Numbered from the stretch's first letter, positions 41,573 to 50,872 are shown. The stretch: DNA of 64,000 bases from Galactobacter sp052108535 (GCA_052108535.1 JBQDZM010000013.1:1-64000); one strand, 5' to 3'. Notes: a model not told the origin generated them from the letters alone. Numbers and translations: made by a program.

Positions 41573-42774
41573 GAGAGCACCATGACGGTGATGTCGTCTC
41601 CTTCGTTGACCCGCTCCACGTGGGCGGGGATGAGGGCGAGCGCCTCGGCTTGGGACAGGGAGGCGACCAGATGGGAACCGGAGCCGCCCGCGGTGGCCGG
41701 CGCCACCGCGTTGGGCACAGTGAACACCACGGGCAGTACTTGGGCGCGTCCCGGTGGCGTCTTCCACGAGGTGGAGGCGGTGCGCGTGACCTCGGTGCGG
41801 AAGAGGCCGGTGTGGCCGGCCAGCTTCCTCAACGCCGGGCGCACGAATACCTCGAAGCAGGTGGCCACGGCGACGGGGTTGCCGGGCAGCGCGAAGATCA
41901 GCGCGCCGTCGTCCCGGGTGCCGAAGCCTTGGGGTTTGCCCGGCTGGATGCCGACCTTATCGAAGCGAACCCCGCGCGGGGCCAGGGTCTCTTTGACCAC
42001 GTCGTAGGCGCCCACACTGGCGCCGCCGGAGAGGATCACGGCGTCGGCGTCGGCTGAATCCACCAGGGCCGCCAGCCGAGTTCCCTCGTCGTCGCGGACC
42101 CGGTTCACGGAGACCACCTCAACGCCGGAGGCCCGGAGCGCGGCGGCGAGGACCACGGAATTGGACTCCGGGATCTGCCCGCGCTGCGGTGTCTCGGCGG
42201 GATCGATCAGTTCCGACCCGGTGGAGATCACGGCTACGCGTGGGCGGCGGTGCACCGGAACCTGGGCGTATCCGGACGAGGCCGCGGAGCCCAGTTGCCA
42301 GGGCCCCAGGGGCGTGCCTGCTGACAGGGTCACGGCGCCGTCGGCGATGTCCTCGCCCCTCCTGCGGATGTGCGCTGCCGGTTTTGGCTCGGCCGTGATC
42401 TCGATCCAGGCCGGGACCCCGGCGGCGTCGGCCGGCCCGGCGACGACCTGCTCGATCGGCACCACCGCATCGGCCTGGGTGGGCATGGGTGCCCCCGTCA
42501 TGATGCGCGCCGCCTGCCCGGGCCCCAGCGCGGGATCCTCACCCGAGCCGGCCGCGATGTCCGCTACGACGTCCAATCGGGCACCGACCACAGCCTCGTC
42601 CCTGTGCACGGCGTAGCCGTCCATGGCCGAGTTATCGAAGAGCGGAACCGGCCAACGGGTCACCAGATCCTGCGCCAGCACGCCGCCCTCGGCCTCACTC
42701 AGCGAAACGGTGGTGACAGGCAACGGGCGCGCAGCCTCCAGGATTCGGGCGCGATGCTCCTCCCAAGGGATCAT
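41569..42774 (-). CDS. moeA: Molybdopterin molybdenumtransferase MoeA
   Basis: 401 residues. Seen: PLPVTTVSLSEAEGGVLAQDLVTRWPVPLFDNSAMDGYAV near the start, ARIMTGAPMPTQADAVVPIEQ, RRRGEDI, the MPT-binding domain with STGSELIDP and SGGASVGAYDVVKE, and ALPGNPVAVATCFEVFVRPAL. Inserts molybdenum into adenylylated molybdopterin. ATG at 42772-42774 with AAGGAG upstream; overlaps moeB stop and moaC start by 4 nt each. Confidence 0.96.
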   Translation of the reverse strand: MIPWEEHRARILEAARPLPVTTVSLSEAEGGVLAQDLVTRWPVPLFDNSAMDGYAVHRDEAVVGARLDVVADIAAGSGEDPALGPGQAARIMTGAPMPTQADAVVPIEQVVAGPADAAGVPAWIEITAEPKPAAHIRRRGEDIADGAVTLSAGTPLGPWQLGSAASSGYAQVPVHRRPRVAVISTGSELIDPAETPQRGQIPESNSVVLAAALRASGVEVVSVNRVRDDEGTRLAALVDSADADAVILSGGASVGAYDVVKETLAPRGVRFDKVGIQPGKPQGFGTRDDGALIFALPGNPVAVATCFEVFVRPALRKLAGHTGLFRTEVTRTASTSWKTPPGRAQVLPVVFTVPNAVAPATAGGSGSHLVASLSQAEALALIPAHVERVNEGDDITVMVLS

Positions 42775-43931
42775 GCTTCTCCTTCTGTTGCTGTTGCGTG
42801 GTCGGCGTAACCGCCGGCCAGGACCCGGATGTCGGCCTCGGGACGGGCGGCCGCGAGGGCATGGGCCGCGGCCCTGGCCCGCGGGCCTTGTTGGCAATGC
42901 ACCACGATCGGTGCGGGGCGCGCGGCCGTCGGGCCAGCGTCGTCGGGCATGGGGGTGGCGGGCAGGGCGGCGGCGAGTGCGGTGAGAACCGCGGCTGGGT
43001 CGGCCAGGACGTCGGGGAGCGGGACGGTGACGGCGCCGGGCAGGATGCCGGCCGCGGTTTCGGCGGGAGACCGGACGTCCAGGAGCGTGGCGTGCAGGCG
43101 GCGGGCGTCGGCCAACGAGACGGACGGAATGCGGGCCGGGCCGTTGGGGATCACGCCGGTGCTGGGGGCCAGCGGGATTTCGCGGGTGGTGGCGGCCAGG
43201 GCGTCGAGCACCAGCATGCGGCCTAGGAGTGGGCGTCCCACGCCGCAGATGAGTTTGATGGCCTCCATCGCGAGGAGGGACCCGAGCTGCCCGCAGAGTG
43301 CTCCGACCACGCCGGCCTCGGCGCAGGACGGGACCTCGCCGGGGGCAGGTGGGGACGGGAAGACGTCGCGGAGGCTCACTGGGGTCCCGGCGGGCGGGGC
43401 GGACCAGAAGACGGTGGCCTGGGCGTCGAAGCGGAGGACTGACCCCCAGATCAGGGGGAGGCCGAGGGCGTCCGCGGCGTCGGCTGCGGCATAGCGGGTC
43501 TCGAAGGTGTCGGTGCCGTCGATGATCAGGTCGTAGCCGGAGAAGAGCGTGGCGGCGTTGTCCTCGGTTAGCCGGTCGTGGTGGAGCTCAACCTGGGTCT
43601 GAGGGGAGAGTGCTGCGACGCGTTCTGCTGCGACGTCTGCTTTGAGCCGTCCCACGTCAGCCACGCCGAAGAGCACCTGACGCTGGAGGTTGCTGGCCTC
43701 GACGGTGTCGAAGTCGATGATCCCCAGCGTGCCGACGCCGGCGGAGGCCAGATATTGGAGCACGGGTGAGCCGAGGCCGCCTGCGCCGAGGACCGCGACC
43801 CGTGCGGCCGCAAGACGACGCTGGCCCACGTCGCCGATCTCAGGCAGTCGGATCTGCCGTGCCGCGCGCCGTGATTCTCCTAGGGGGAGGGCGGTGGGCT
43901 CGACGAGCGGGGGCAGGGTCATAGTGGCCAT
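42771..43931 (-). CDS. MoeB/ThiF-type adenylyltransferase with C-terminal rhodanese domain (MoeZ-like)
   Basis: 386 residues. E1-like domain: GAGGLGSPVLQYLASAGVGTLGIIDFDTVEASNLQRQ near 50, the ATP site and IIDGTDTFETRY. Rhodanese domain from about 275, with LLDVRSPAETAAGILPGA and persulfide cysteine in VVHCQQGPRARAAA near 355. Activates the MoaD C-terminus and supplies sulfur. I do not see the usual zinc-binding CxxC pairs in clear form. The rhodanese linker (near 42937-42953) contains GCGTCGTCGGGCATGGG, a 17-mer also present after upp. First gene of the minus-strand moco run, divergent from the ModE-like gene. Confidence 0.93.
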   Translation of the reverse strand: MATMTLPPLVEPTALPLGESRRAARQIRLPEIGDVGQRRLAAARVAVLGAGGLGSPVLQYLASAGVGTLGIIDFDTVEASNLQRQVLFGVADVGRLKADVAAERVAALSPQTQVELHHDRLTEDNAATLFSGYDLIIDGTDTFETRYAAADAADALGLPLIWGSVLRFDAQATVFWSAPPAGTPVSLRDVFPSPPAPGEVPSCAEAGVVGALCGQLGSLLAMEAIKLICGVGRPLLGRMLVLDALAATTREIPLAPSTGVIPNGPARIPSVSLADARRLHATLLDVRSPAETAAGILPGAVTVPLPDVLADPAAVLTALAAALPATPMPDDAGPTAARPAPIVVHCQQGPRARAAAHALAAARPEADIRVLAGGYADHATATEGEA

Positions 43932-43979
43932 GGTAGTCAGGGCGTACGGATGCTGCCTTCCTGCGGTGCCTGCGTCAGA

Positions 43980-44049
43980 TTACGGTGGATGCTCCATTCC
44001 ACGGTGCTCACTGGGGCAGGAGCGCCGTAATGTGAAGTATCCACCGTAA
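43980..44049. promoter_or_regulatory. Nested inverted repeats between moeB and the ModE-like gene
   Basis: TTACGGTGGAT (43980-43990) and ATCCACCGTAA (44039-44049) are perfect 11-bp inverted copies 48 bp apart. Between them ACGGTGCTC and GAGCGCCGT form a second, one-mismatch pair. Lying between two divergent molybdenum operons, they look like paired operators, perhaps with looping. A ModE-type protein is encoded next door. Confidence 0.5.
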
Positions 44050-44175
44050 AGCGGAGCCGCGGCCCCGAATTCACCACCGCACCCACCCCAGGAATCGCCG
44101 ACCCACAAAACCGCAACTGCGTGGACAAACGCCAAGAAATACCGCAAATGCGGCCCATGGTGTTCACTGGTGGGT

Positions 44176-44568
44176 ATGACCACTTTTCGCGTGAGTGAGG
44201 CCGCACCCTTGCTGGGGGTCAGCGACGACACCGTCCGCCGGTGGATCGACTCCGGTTCGCTGCCCGCAGGCACCGACGATGCAGGCCGCACCGTCGTGGA
44301 CGGGGCCGACTTAGCCGCCAGACTCGTCGCCACGGAACGCGGGCAGGAGGACCCCGTCAAACGTGGTTCAAGCGCCCGCAACCGCTTTGTCGGCATCGTC
44401 ACGGGCGTCGTGGCAGACCGGGTCATGGCCCAGGTCGAGATGCAATGCGGCCCTCACCGGGTGGTCTCCCTGATGTCCACCGAGGCGGTGCGGGAACTGG
44501 GCTTGGAGGTCGGGTCCCTGGCCACCGCCGTCGTGAAGGCCACCACCGTCATCGTCGAGACGCCCTGA
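44176..44568 (+). CDS. ModE-like DNA-binding protein with TOBE (molybdate-binding) domain
   Basis: 130 residues: an N-terminal excisionase/MerR-type helix-turn-helix (FRVSEAAPLLGVSDDTVRRWIDSGSLPAGTDDAGRTVVDGADLA) and a C-terminal single TOBE/molbindin domain (SARNRFVGIVTGVVADRVMAQVEMQCGPHRVVSLMSTEAV). This layout is widespread in Actinobacteria as a molybdate-responsive regulator candidate; E. coli ModE has a different HTH and two TOBE copies. It directly precedes modA, and the inverted repeats upstream (43980-44049) are a likely target. I use ATG at 44176; GTG at 44170 is an alternative. Confidence 0.88.
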   Translation: MTTFRVSEAAPLLGVSDDTVRRWIDSGSLPAGTDDAGRTVVDGADLAARLVATERGQEDPVKRGSSARNRFVGIVTGVVADRVMAQVEMQCGPHRVVSLMSTEAVRELGLEVGSLATAVVKATTVIVETP

Positions 44569-44613
44569 GTGTTCTCGCCCTACCTCCCACTCGTATCCAC
44601 TAGGAGTCCCACG

Positions 44614-45399
44614 TTGTCACCCATCACCAACCGTCGCCTCGGTGCCGCGGCCGCCGTCGTGGCCGCCAGCGCTCTCGCCCTGTCCGCCTGTGGCGGCAGC
44701 GATGACGCTAAGGAGAGCAAGGGCGCCACAGAGGTAACGATCTTCGCCGCCGCCTCCCTGCAGGGTCCTCTGGATGAGGTGGCGAAGGATTTCGCCAAGG
44801 CCAACTCCGACTACACCGTCAAACCCATCACCTATGACGGCTCTCAGGCCCTGGCCACCCAGGCCATTGACGGTGCGGACGTGGACGTCCTGGCCTTCGC
44901 CTCCGAAGCTTCCCTGGAACCCGTGACCGAGGCCGGCCTGACCGATAAGGGCGAGATCTTCGCGACCAACATCCTGGAACTGGCCGTGGCCCCGGGCAAC
45001 CCGAAGGGTCTGGCCACCTGGGACGACCTCACCAAGTCAGGTGTCTCCGTGGTCGTCTGCGCCGCCGAGGTTCCGTGCGGCCAAGCCACCGCGAAGCTCA
45101 CCGCGGACGCCGGTGTGACGCTGAAGCCGGTCAGTCAGGAGACCAACGTGACCTCCGTGGTCAACCGTGTGGCCGGCGGCGAGGCTGACGCCGGGCTGGT
45201 CTACGCCACCGATGTCACCGCGGCCGGAGACAAGCTCGAGGGTGTGGAACTGCCCAACGCAGATCAGGCCGTCAACCGCTACCCCGTGGCCGTGAGCTCA
45301 AAGGCCAAGAACTCGGAAGGCGGCCAGGCGTTCGTGGACTACCTGCTCTCCGACGCGGGCCAGAAGACCTTGGAAGAGGTAGGGTTCGGCAAGCCGTGA
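44614..45399 (+). CDS. modA: Molybdate ABC transporter substrate-binding lipoprotein
   Basis: 261 residues. The lipobox LSAC at about 29 with GGSDD after it marks a lipoprotein. The ModA fold is visible in EVTIFAAASLQGPLDEVAKDFAKAN, the anion-site region YDGSQALATQAIDGADVDVLAFAS, and VVNRVAGGEADAGLVYATD. It binds molybdate (or tungstate) outside the membrane. I choose TTG at 44614, because AGGAGT lies 6-7 nt upstream; GTG at 44569 is the longer option without a good site. Followed by modB and modC in one operon. Confidence 0.94.
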   Translation: MSPITNRRLGAAAAVVAASALALSACGGSDDAKESKGATEVTIFAAASLQGPLDEVAKDFAKANSDYTVKPITYDGSQALATQAIDGADVDVLAFASEASLEPVTEAGLTDKGEIFATNILELAVAPGNPKGLATWDDLTKSGVSVVVCAAEVPCGQATAKLTADAGVTLKPVSQETNVTSVVNRVAGGEADAGLVYATDVTAAGDKLEGVELPNADQAVNRYPVAVSSKAKNSEGGQAFVDYLLSDAGQKTLEEVGFGKP

Positions 45400-45425
45400 C
45401 CCGCTCCTGATCTGCTGAGCTCATC

Positions 45426-46214
45426 GTGCGACTTCCCGCATGGCTGAAAGCGGCAGCGCTGGTGGGTCTGGCCTGCCTGGCGCTGCCGCTCATCGGCCTG
45501 CTCTCACGGGTTCGCTACGAAACCCTGTGGCAGGACCTGACCTCCGAGGCCGCACTGAACGCGCTGGGCCTCTCCCTGCTCACGGCGGGCTGCGCCACCG
45601 TGGTGTGCCTGATCGTGGGTTTCCCTTTGGCGCTCATGATCGCTCGCAGCTCAGCGAAGGTCGCAGCCGTCCTCCGGGCCGTGGTGTTGATCCCGCTGGT
45701 GCTCCCACCCATGGTGGGTGGCCTGGCGCTGCTGTCCCTGCTGGGGCGCTCGGGTCTGCTGGGGCAGCCGCTCTTCGAGGCCACGGGCTTCTCGTTGCCT
45801 TATTCCACCGTGGGCGTGGTCGTGGCGCAGGTTTTCGTGGCCATGCCGTTCTTTGTCATCAGCGTGGAAGGTTCGCTGCGCACCTCCGGGCAGGGACACG
45901 AGGCTGTTGCCGCGTCCCTCGGCGCCAACCGTTGGCGGGTCCTGACCCGGGTGACCGTCCCGCTGGTTCGGCCCGGCCTCGTGGCTGGCACGGTTCTGGC
46001 CTTCGCCCGCGCCATGGGTGAGTTCGGGGCCACCGCGCTCTTCGCGGGGAACACCCCGGGGGTCACCCAAACCATGCCGCTGGCCATCTACACCGCCTAC
46101 AACGGGGTGGGGGTTTCCCAAGACACGGCCTTGGCGTTGTCCCTTTTGCTGCTGGTCAGCGCCGCTGTGGTGGTCCTCGGCCTGCGGTCCTGGAGAGAGG
46201 ACGCCGTGCGATGA
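45426..46214 (+). CDS. modB: Molybdate ABC transporter permease
   Basis: 262 residues with about six membrane helices. The coupling loop EAVAASLGANRWRVLTRVTVPLVRPGLVAG and GEFGATALFAGNTPGVTQTMPLAIY are characteristic for ModB/CysT-like permeases. Start GTG at 45426; the end overlaps modC by 4 nt (GATGAG). Membrane channel for molybdate, acting with ModA and ModC. Confidence 0.95.
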   Translation: MRLPAWLKAAALVGLACLALPLIGLLSRVRYETLWQDLTSEAALNALGLSLLTAGCATVVCLIVGFPLALMIARSSAKVAAVLRAVVLIPLVLPPMVGGLALLSLLGRSGLLGQPLFEATGFSLPYSTVGVVVAQVFVAMPFFVISVEGSLRTSGQGHEAVAASLGANRWRVLTRVTVPLVRPGLVAGTVLAFARAMGEFGATALFAGNTPGVTQTMPLAIYTAYNGVGVSQDTALALSLLLLVSAAVVVLGLRSWREDAVR

Positions 46215-47359
46215 GTAGCGCCCCGCAAGCCAGGAATTCCACCGCCCTCCAGGCCAGGATTCGCGTGCACCGTGACAGTTTCGACGTCGACGTGGAGCTT
46301 GATCTGGCTCCGGGGGAGCGGATCGCGTTGCTGGGCCCCAACGGCTCCGGCAAGTCCACCGTGCTGGGTGCCCTGGCGGGCACCATCAAGATGTTCGACG
46401 GCCGCATCGCACTCACGCGCGGTGGTAACCACACCATGCTCGACGCCCCGGGGCAGGCCCCGCTGCCGGCCCACCAGCGTGGGATCACGCTGGTGCAGCA
46501 GCAGGCGCTGCTGTTCCCGCACCTGGACCTGCGGTCCAACGTGGCCTTTGGACCGCGCTCGCACGGGACCTCGCGTCAGGACGCCAACCAGATCGCAGCA
46601 CAGTGGTTGGAACGCGTAGGACTGGCGGATCGCGCCCGGCAGCGTCCGCACCGCCTCTCCGGGGGACAACAGCAAAGGGTGGCGTTGGCCAGAGCCTTCG
46701 CCGCGCACCCGGAGGTTCTGCTCCTGGACGAACCCTTCGCAGCACTCGACCCAGAGTCCACCCCTGCGGTGCGCGGGCTGCTGGCCACGGAACTGGAACG
46801 CTCGGCCACCACCTCCGTGCTGGTTACGCATCACCTGCCAGACGCCTGGCAGCTGGCAGACCGTTGCGTCGTGATGGATCGGGGCCGGGTCGTGGAGCAG
46901 GCCACGCCCACGGAACTCGCCACCGTGCCGCGCAGTCGGTTCGGTGCGGTCCTGGCCGGCTTCTCCGTGCTGGACGGGGTCGCCGAGCGCGGCGGGCTCC
47001 GGGTGGGGGAGGCGTGGGTTCCCGGCGTCGCCGACCACACCCTGCCGCCGTCGGAGGGTGCCGCGACGCTGGGGGTTATCGCGCCGGGGGATGTGGAGTT
47101 GCTGGGGGATGTGGAGCTGGCGGGCGTCGATCCACCCGGCGCGCTGCCGGACGGGTCGCTTCCCGGGGTCGTAGAGACCGTGGAGGTCCGCGGAGGCTTG
47201 CTGCGCGTGGGTGCCAAGGGTGGACTGGTGGCCGAGGTCCCCACGCATTCCCTCTCACGGCTGCTGCCCAGCGGACCTCCGCGGGCAGGGCAGACCCTCT
47301 TGTTCCGGCCCGTCGGACTGCGGCTGGTCGGCGCGGCCGGGGGCTCGGATCTCGCGTAG
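46211..47359 (+). CDS. modC: Molybdate ABC transporter ATP-binding protein with TOBE domain
   Basis: 382 residues. ABC domain: Walker A GPNGSGKST near 42, Q-loop VQQQALLFPHLDLRSNVAFGPR, signature RLSGGQQQRVALARA, Walker B LLLDEPFAALD. From about 260 there is a C-terminal TOBE-type regulatory region (LGVIAPGDVELLGDVELAGVDPPG, then VETVEVRGGLLRVGAKGGLVAEVP). Energises ModB. It overlaps modB and is followed by fdhD after 11 bp, tying molybdate uptake to formate dehydrogenase maturation. Confidence 0.94.
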   Translation: MSSAPQARNSTALQARIRVHRDSFDVDVELDLAPGERIALLGPNGSGKSTVLGALAGTIKMFDGRIALTRGGNHTMLDAPGQAPLPAHQRGITLVQQQALLFPHLDLRSNVAFGPRSHGTSRQDANQIAAQWLERVGLADRARQRPHRLSGGQQQRVALARAFAAHPEVLLLDEPFAALDPESTPAVRGLLATELERSATTSVLVTHHLPDAWQLADRCVVMDRGRVVEQATPTELATVPRSRFGAVLAGFSVLDGVAERGGLRVGEAWVPGVADHTLPPSEGAATLGVIAPGDVELLGDVELAGVDPPGALPDGSLPGVVETVEVRGGLLRVGAKGGLVAEVPTHSLSRLLPSGPPRAGQTLLFRPVGLRLVGAAGGSDLA

Positions 47360-47370
47360 CGTTGGGGACC

Positions 47371-48216
47371 ATGGGACGCATCACGCACTCTCGGCCGATC
47401 ACCAAGATCCGGCTCGGCTATGGAGTCAGCCGCCGTCCGGACACCCTCGCGGTGGAGGAGCCCCTGGAGATCCGGGTGGCGGGCACGCCCCTGGCCGTCA
47501 CCATGCGCACGCCCGGTCACGACGTGGATCTCGCCATCGGCTTCATGCTCTCCGAGGGCATCATCCGCGAGGGGGACGACGTCGTCGCGGCGATCCACTG
47601 CGGCGGACCTGGGACCGGGGGAGAGGAGAACACTTACAACGTGCTCGACGTCGGTTTGGCGCCCCACGTGCCGCCGCCGGCAGCCTCCACCGAACGCAAC
47701 TTCTACACCACCTCGTCCTGCGGGGTGTGCGGAAAGGCCAGCATCGACGCCGTCCGCACCGTGTCCCACTTCGGCGTGGCGGATCAGGACCTGCGTGTTG
47801 CCCCCGAACTCATCGCCTCCCTGCCTGACACGCTGCGGGAACACCAGGACGTCTTCGACAAGACCGGCGGCCTGCACGCGGCCGGACTCTTCGACGCAGC
47901 CACCGGAGAACTGCTGGTGCTGCGTGAGGACGTGGGGCGCCACAACGCCGTAGACAAGGTGATCGGATGGGCTGCTCGCAACGAGCGGCTCCCGCTGCGG
48001 GACACCGTGCTGCAGGTGTCGGGACGGGCCAGCTTCGAACTGGTACAGAAGGCCGTCATGGCGGGGATCCCCATGCTCTCCGCGGTGTCTGCCCCCTCCT
48101 CCCTGGCCGTGGAACTGGCGCAGGAGTCCGGGCTCACGCTGCTGGGTTTCGTGCGCGGCATCAACGTGAACGTCTACTCTCATCCGGATCGGATTCTGGC
48201 CCCGGCCGCCACCTAG
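47371..48216 (+). CDS. fdhD: Formate dehydrogenase accessory sulfurtransferase FdhD
   Basis: 281 residues. The signature CGVCGKASID near residue 115 contains the CxxC that transfers sulfur from IscS to the molybdenum centre; also VEEPLEIRVAGTPLAVTMRTPGHDVDLAIGFMLSEGII, KTGGLHAAGLFD, REDVGRHNAVDKVIG and VSGRASFELVQKAVMAGIPMLSAVSAPS. FdhD is required for formate dehydrogenases of the FdhF type and binds bis-MGD. ATG at 47371, 11 bp after modC. It precedes the molybdoenzyme gene, a strong functional pairing. Confidence 0.96.
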   Translation: MGRITHSRPITKIRLGYGVSRRPDTLAVEEPLEIRVAGTPLAVTMRTPGHDVDLAIGFMLSEGIIREGDDVVAAIHCGGPGTGGEENTYNVLDVGLAPHVPPPAASTERNFYTTSSCGVCGKASIDAVRTVSHFGVADQDLRVAPELIASLPDTLREHQDVFDKTGGLHAAGLFDAATGELLVLREDVGRHNAVDKVIGWAARNERLPLRDTVLQVSGRASFELVQKAVMAGIPMLSAVSAPSSLAVELAQESGLTLLGFVRGINVNVYSHPDRILAPAAT

Positions 48217-48326
48217 CTGCTTGGGCTCTTCTCCGCACCTTCGTTTGTCTTGCCTCACCCCGTGCCGTGGTGGGATTCTGGACCTGAGCATGCCCACAGC
48301 TCGACCCAACTTGGACGGAGCACGCC

Positions 48327-50690
48327 ATGACCACCGTGAAATCGGATTCCGCGTCCGAACAGCCGGAGTACCCCACGGCGGTCGGACTGTTGAGCAAGAC
48401 CCCGCGGCAGGGCGGATTCGGGCCCGCGACCAAGGGTCCCGTGAAGTCTTCCCCGTACCACCACCCGGCAGCCGGATGGGGTGCGGCTAAGAGCGTGGGG
48501 CGCATCCTCCTGGAACAGCGCCTGCCCCTGGCCGGGTCCAAGGCCATGTTCGAGCTAAACCACAATCCACGCGGCTATGACTGCCCGGGCTGTGCCTGGC
48601 CGGACGACCAGAAGGGCTTGAAGCTCGACTTCTGCGAGAACGGCATGAAGCACGTGACGTGGGAGATGACGGGCAAGCGCACCACTCCGCAGTTCATGGC
48701 GCTGCATTCCGTCACGGAACTGGCCACCTGGACGGACTTCGACCTGGAGAACGAGGGACGGCTGACGCACCCCATGTCCTACAACGCGGAGACGGACCAC
48801 TACGAGCCCATCTCCTGGGACGACGCCTTCGCCATGATCGGCGACGAACTGCGCAAGCTGGACAGCCCGGACCAGGCCTCCTTCTACACCTCAGGGCGAC
48901 TCAGCAACGAAGGCACCTTCCTCTACCAGCTCTTTGCCCGCGAGTACGGGACCAACAATCTCCCCGACTGCTCCAATATGTGCCACGAGGCCTCCGGCCG
49001 CGCGCTGAAGGCCTCCATTGGCACCGGTAAGGGCACTGTGGACATGCACGACTGGGAGACCACAGACGCGCTCTTCCTGCTGGGTGTCAACGCCGCCTCC
49101 AACGCACCCCGCATGCTCACCGCGCTCGCCGAGGCCCACGACCGTGGCGCGCAGGTGGTCCACATCAACCCGCTACGGGAGATCGCCGCAACGAGGACCA
49201 CCGTGCCGCACGAGATCATGGACATGGCGCGGTTCAAGACCCATGAGACCTCCACCATGAACCTGCAGGTGCGCCCCTCCGGGGACTTCGCGCTCATGCG
49301 CGGTATCGCCAAGGTGGTTTTCGAAGCGGCCGCGAACGATCCCGGGGTCCTGGCCGCCGAGTTCCTCGAGAACCGGACCAAGGGCCTAGACGATTACCGG
49401 GCCGTGGTCGAGGCCACCTCCTGGGAGGACCTGGTGCGCCAGTCCGGACTGACCGAGGAGGAAATCCGTGCGGCAGGTCAGGTATACCTGGATTCCCCGC
49501 GCACCATCATCGCGTGGTGCCTGGGCGTCTCCCAGCAGAAGCACGCGGTGGACACCATCCGCGAGATCGCCAACGTGTTGCTGCTGAAGGGCAATATCGC
49601 GCGCGAGGGTGCAGGGCCTTCCCCGATCCGAGGCCACTCCAACGTGCAGGGTAACCGCACCTGCGGCATCAACCACCACGCGGACCCCGTGCTGTTGGAT
49701 GCCGTGGACCGCGAGTGCGGGATCGTCTCACCGCGTCACCATGGCCTGGACACCGTGCAGACTATTAAGGCCATGAATTCCGGCGACGTGAAGGTCTTCT
49801 TAGGCATGGGCGGCAACTTCGTCCTTGCCGCACCTGATACCGAGCACACGGCTGAGGGTCTGGCCAAGTGCGAGCTCACCATCCAGGTGTCCACCAAGCT
49901 CAACCGTTCCCACCTGGTCCACGGGAAGAAGGCCCTGATCCTGCCTTGCCTGGGCCGCACGGAGAAGGATTTGCAGCAGGCCGGGGAACAGGGCGTCACG
50001 GTGGAGGATGCGTTCTCCATGGTGCACATTTCCTACGGCAGGCGTAAGCCGGCGTCGGAGTGGCTGAAATCGGAGCCCGCCATCATCTGCGAGATCGCCA
50101 AGGCCACGTTGCCGAACACGGTGACCCCGTGGGACGAATACATGGGGGACTACTCCAAGATCCGCGACATTATGGCTCGCGTGCTGCCGGGCTTCGAGGA
50201 CTTCAACGAGCGCATTAAGCCCCGGGGCGGATTCCGGATCCCGCAGCCGGCCCGCGAGGGCCAGTACGTCACCGCGTCGGGACTGGCGGAGTTCTCCGCG
50301 GCAGAACTGCCGGACCAGATTCCCACGGGCGCGGACACGCTGGTGTTGCAGACCATGCGTTCCCACGACCAGTGGAACACCACCATCTACTCAGCCAACG
50401 ACCGCTACCGCGGCGTGAAGAACGGTCGTGAGATCGTCTTCATGCATGAGGAGGATATGCGGGAGCGGGGGATCTCGGAGGGGACACTCGTGGACATCGT
50501 CTCGACCTCACTGGACGGGTCCACGCGTGAGGTGAAGGCTTACACCGCCCTGAAGTACGACACCCCGCGCGGCAGCGCTGCCGGCTACATGCCGGAGATG
50601 AATGCCCTGATCGGGATCGAGGACTACTCGCGGCAGTCGGATCAGCCGTTGATGAAGAGCGTCGAGGTGACGATCACTCCAGCCCGCTGA
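48327..50690 (+). CDS. FdhF/YdeP-family molybdopterin oxidoreductase, candidate formate dehydrogenase
   Basis: 787 residues, cytoplasmic, no Tat signal. N-terminal cysteines in YDCPGCAWPDD and LDFCENG can bind an FeS cluster; then EPISWDDAFAMIGDELR, SFYTSGRLSNEGTFLYQLFAREYGTNNLPDCSNMCHEASG, and a C-terminal domain with TLVQTMRSHDQWNTT-like sequence and NDRYRGVKNGREIVFMHEEDM for the bis-MGD. It belongs to the FdhF/YdeP (TIGR01701-like) group, whose members often carry an Mo-ligand cysteine rather than selenocysteine; I see no in-frame TGA. Formate oxidation is supported by fdhD next door but not proven; YdeP itself serves acid resistance. A strong terminator follows. Confidence 0.88.
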   Translation: MTTVKSDSASEQPEYPTAVGLLSKTPRQGGFGPATKGPVKSSPYHHPAAGWGAAKSVGRILLEQRLPLAGSKAMFELNHNPRGYDCPGCAWPDDQKGLKLDFCENGMKHVTWEMTGKRTTPQFMALHSVTELATWTDFDLENEGRLTHPMSYNAETDHYEPISWDDAFAMIGDELRKLDSPDQASFYTSGRLSNEGTFLYQLFAREYGTNNLPDCSNMCHEASGRALKASIGTGKGTVDMHDWETTDALFLLGVNAASNAPRMLTALAEAHDRGAQVVHINPLREIAATRTTVPHEIMDMARFKTHETSTMNLQVRPSGDFALMRGIAKVVFEAAANDPGVLAAEFLENRTKGLDDYRAVVEATSWEDLVRQSGLTEEEIRAAGQVYLDSPRTIIAWCLGVSQQKHAVDTIREIANVLLLKGNIAREGAGPSPIRGHSNVQGNRTCGINHHADPVLLDAVDRECGIVSPRHHGLDTVQTIKAMNSGDVKVFLGMGGNFVLAAPDTEHTAEGLAKCELTIQVSTKLNRSHLVHGKKALILPCLGRTEKDLQQAGEQGVTVEDAFSMVHISYGRRKPASEWLKSEPAIICEIAKATLPNTVTPWDEYMGDYSKIRDIMARVLPGFEDFNERIKPRGGFRIPQPAREGQYVTASGLAEFSAAELPDQIPTGADTLVLQTMRSHDQWNTTIYSANDRYRGVKNGREIVFMHEEDMRERGISEGTLVDIVSTSLDGSTREVKAYTALKYDTPRGSAAGYMPEMNALIGIEDYSRQSDQPLMKSVEVTITPAR

Positions 50691-50717
50691 CGCGAAACTG
50701 TCCACCCGGACATGAGC

Positions 50718-50752
50718 GAAGCCCCCGACCGGTTATAACGGTCGGGGGCTTC
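50718..50752. terminator. Terminator between the molybdoenzyme gene and tadA
   Basis: Perfect 14-bp stem GAAGCCCCCGACCG with its complement, loop GTTATAA, followed by TTCATC on the plus strand. Genes converge here, so it can serve both strands. Confidence 0.85.
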
Positions 50753-50872
50753 TTCATCACTCGCACCCTTGAGGTGTTCATGACACTACATCCAGACTCT
50801 GAGTAACACCAGTATGAAACCAGGACGTTCTCAACAAATCGTCATCACCGGCGGCCGACCTCAGCAGCAAGC

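Noticed and set aside
16678..44040. The shared 13-mer AATGTGAAGTATC at 16678 and 44030
   Set aside because: It occurs upstream of two unrelated operons but only twice and without symmetry, so chance cannot be excluded.
46603..48216. A long frame extending fdhD upstream through modC
   Set aside because: The upstream part is out of frame with modC and has no domain; FdhD homology begins at the ATG at 47371.
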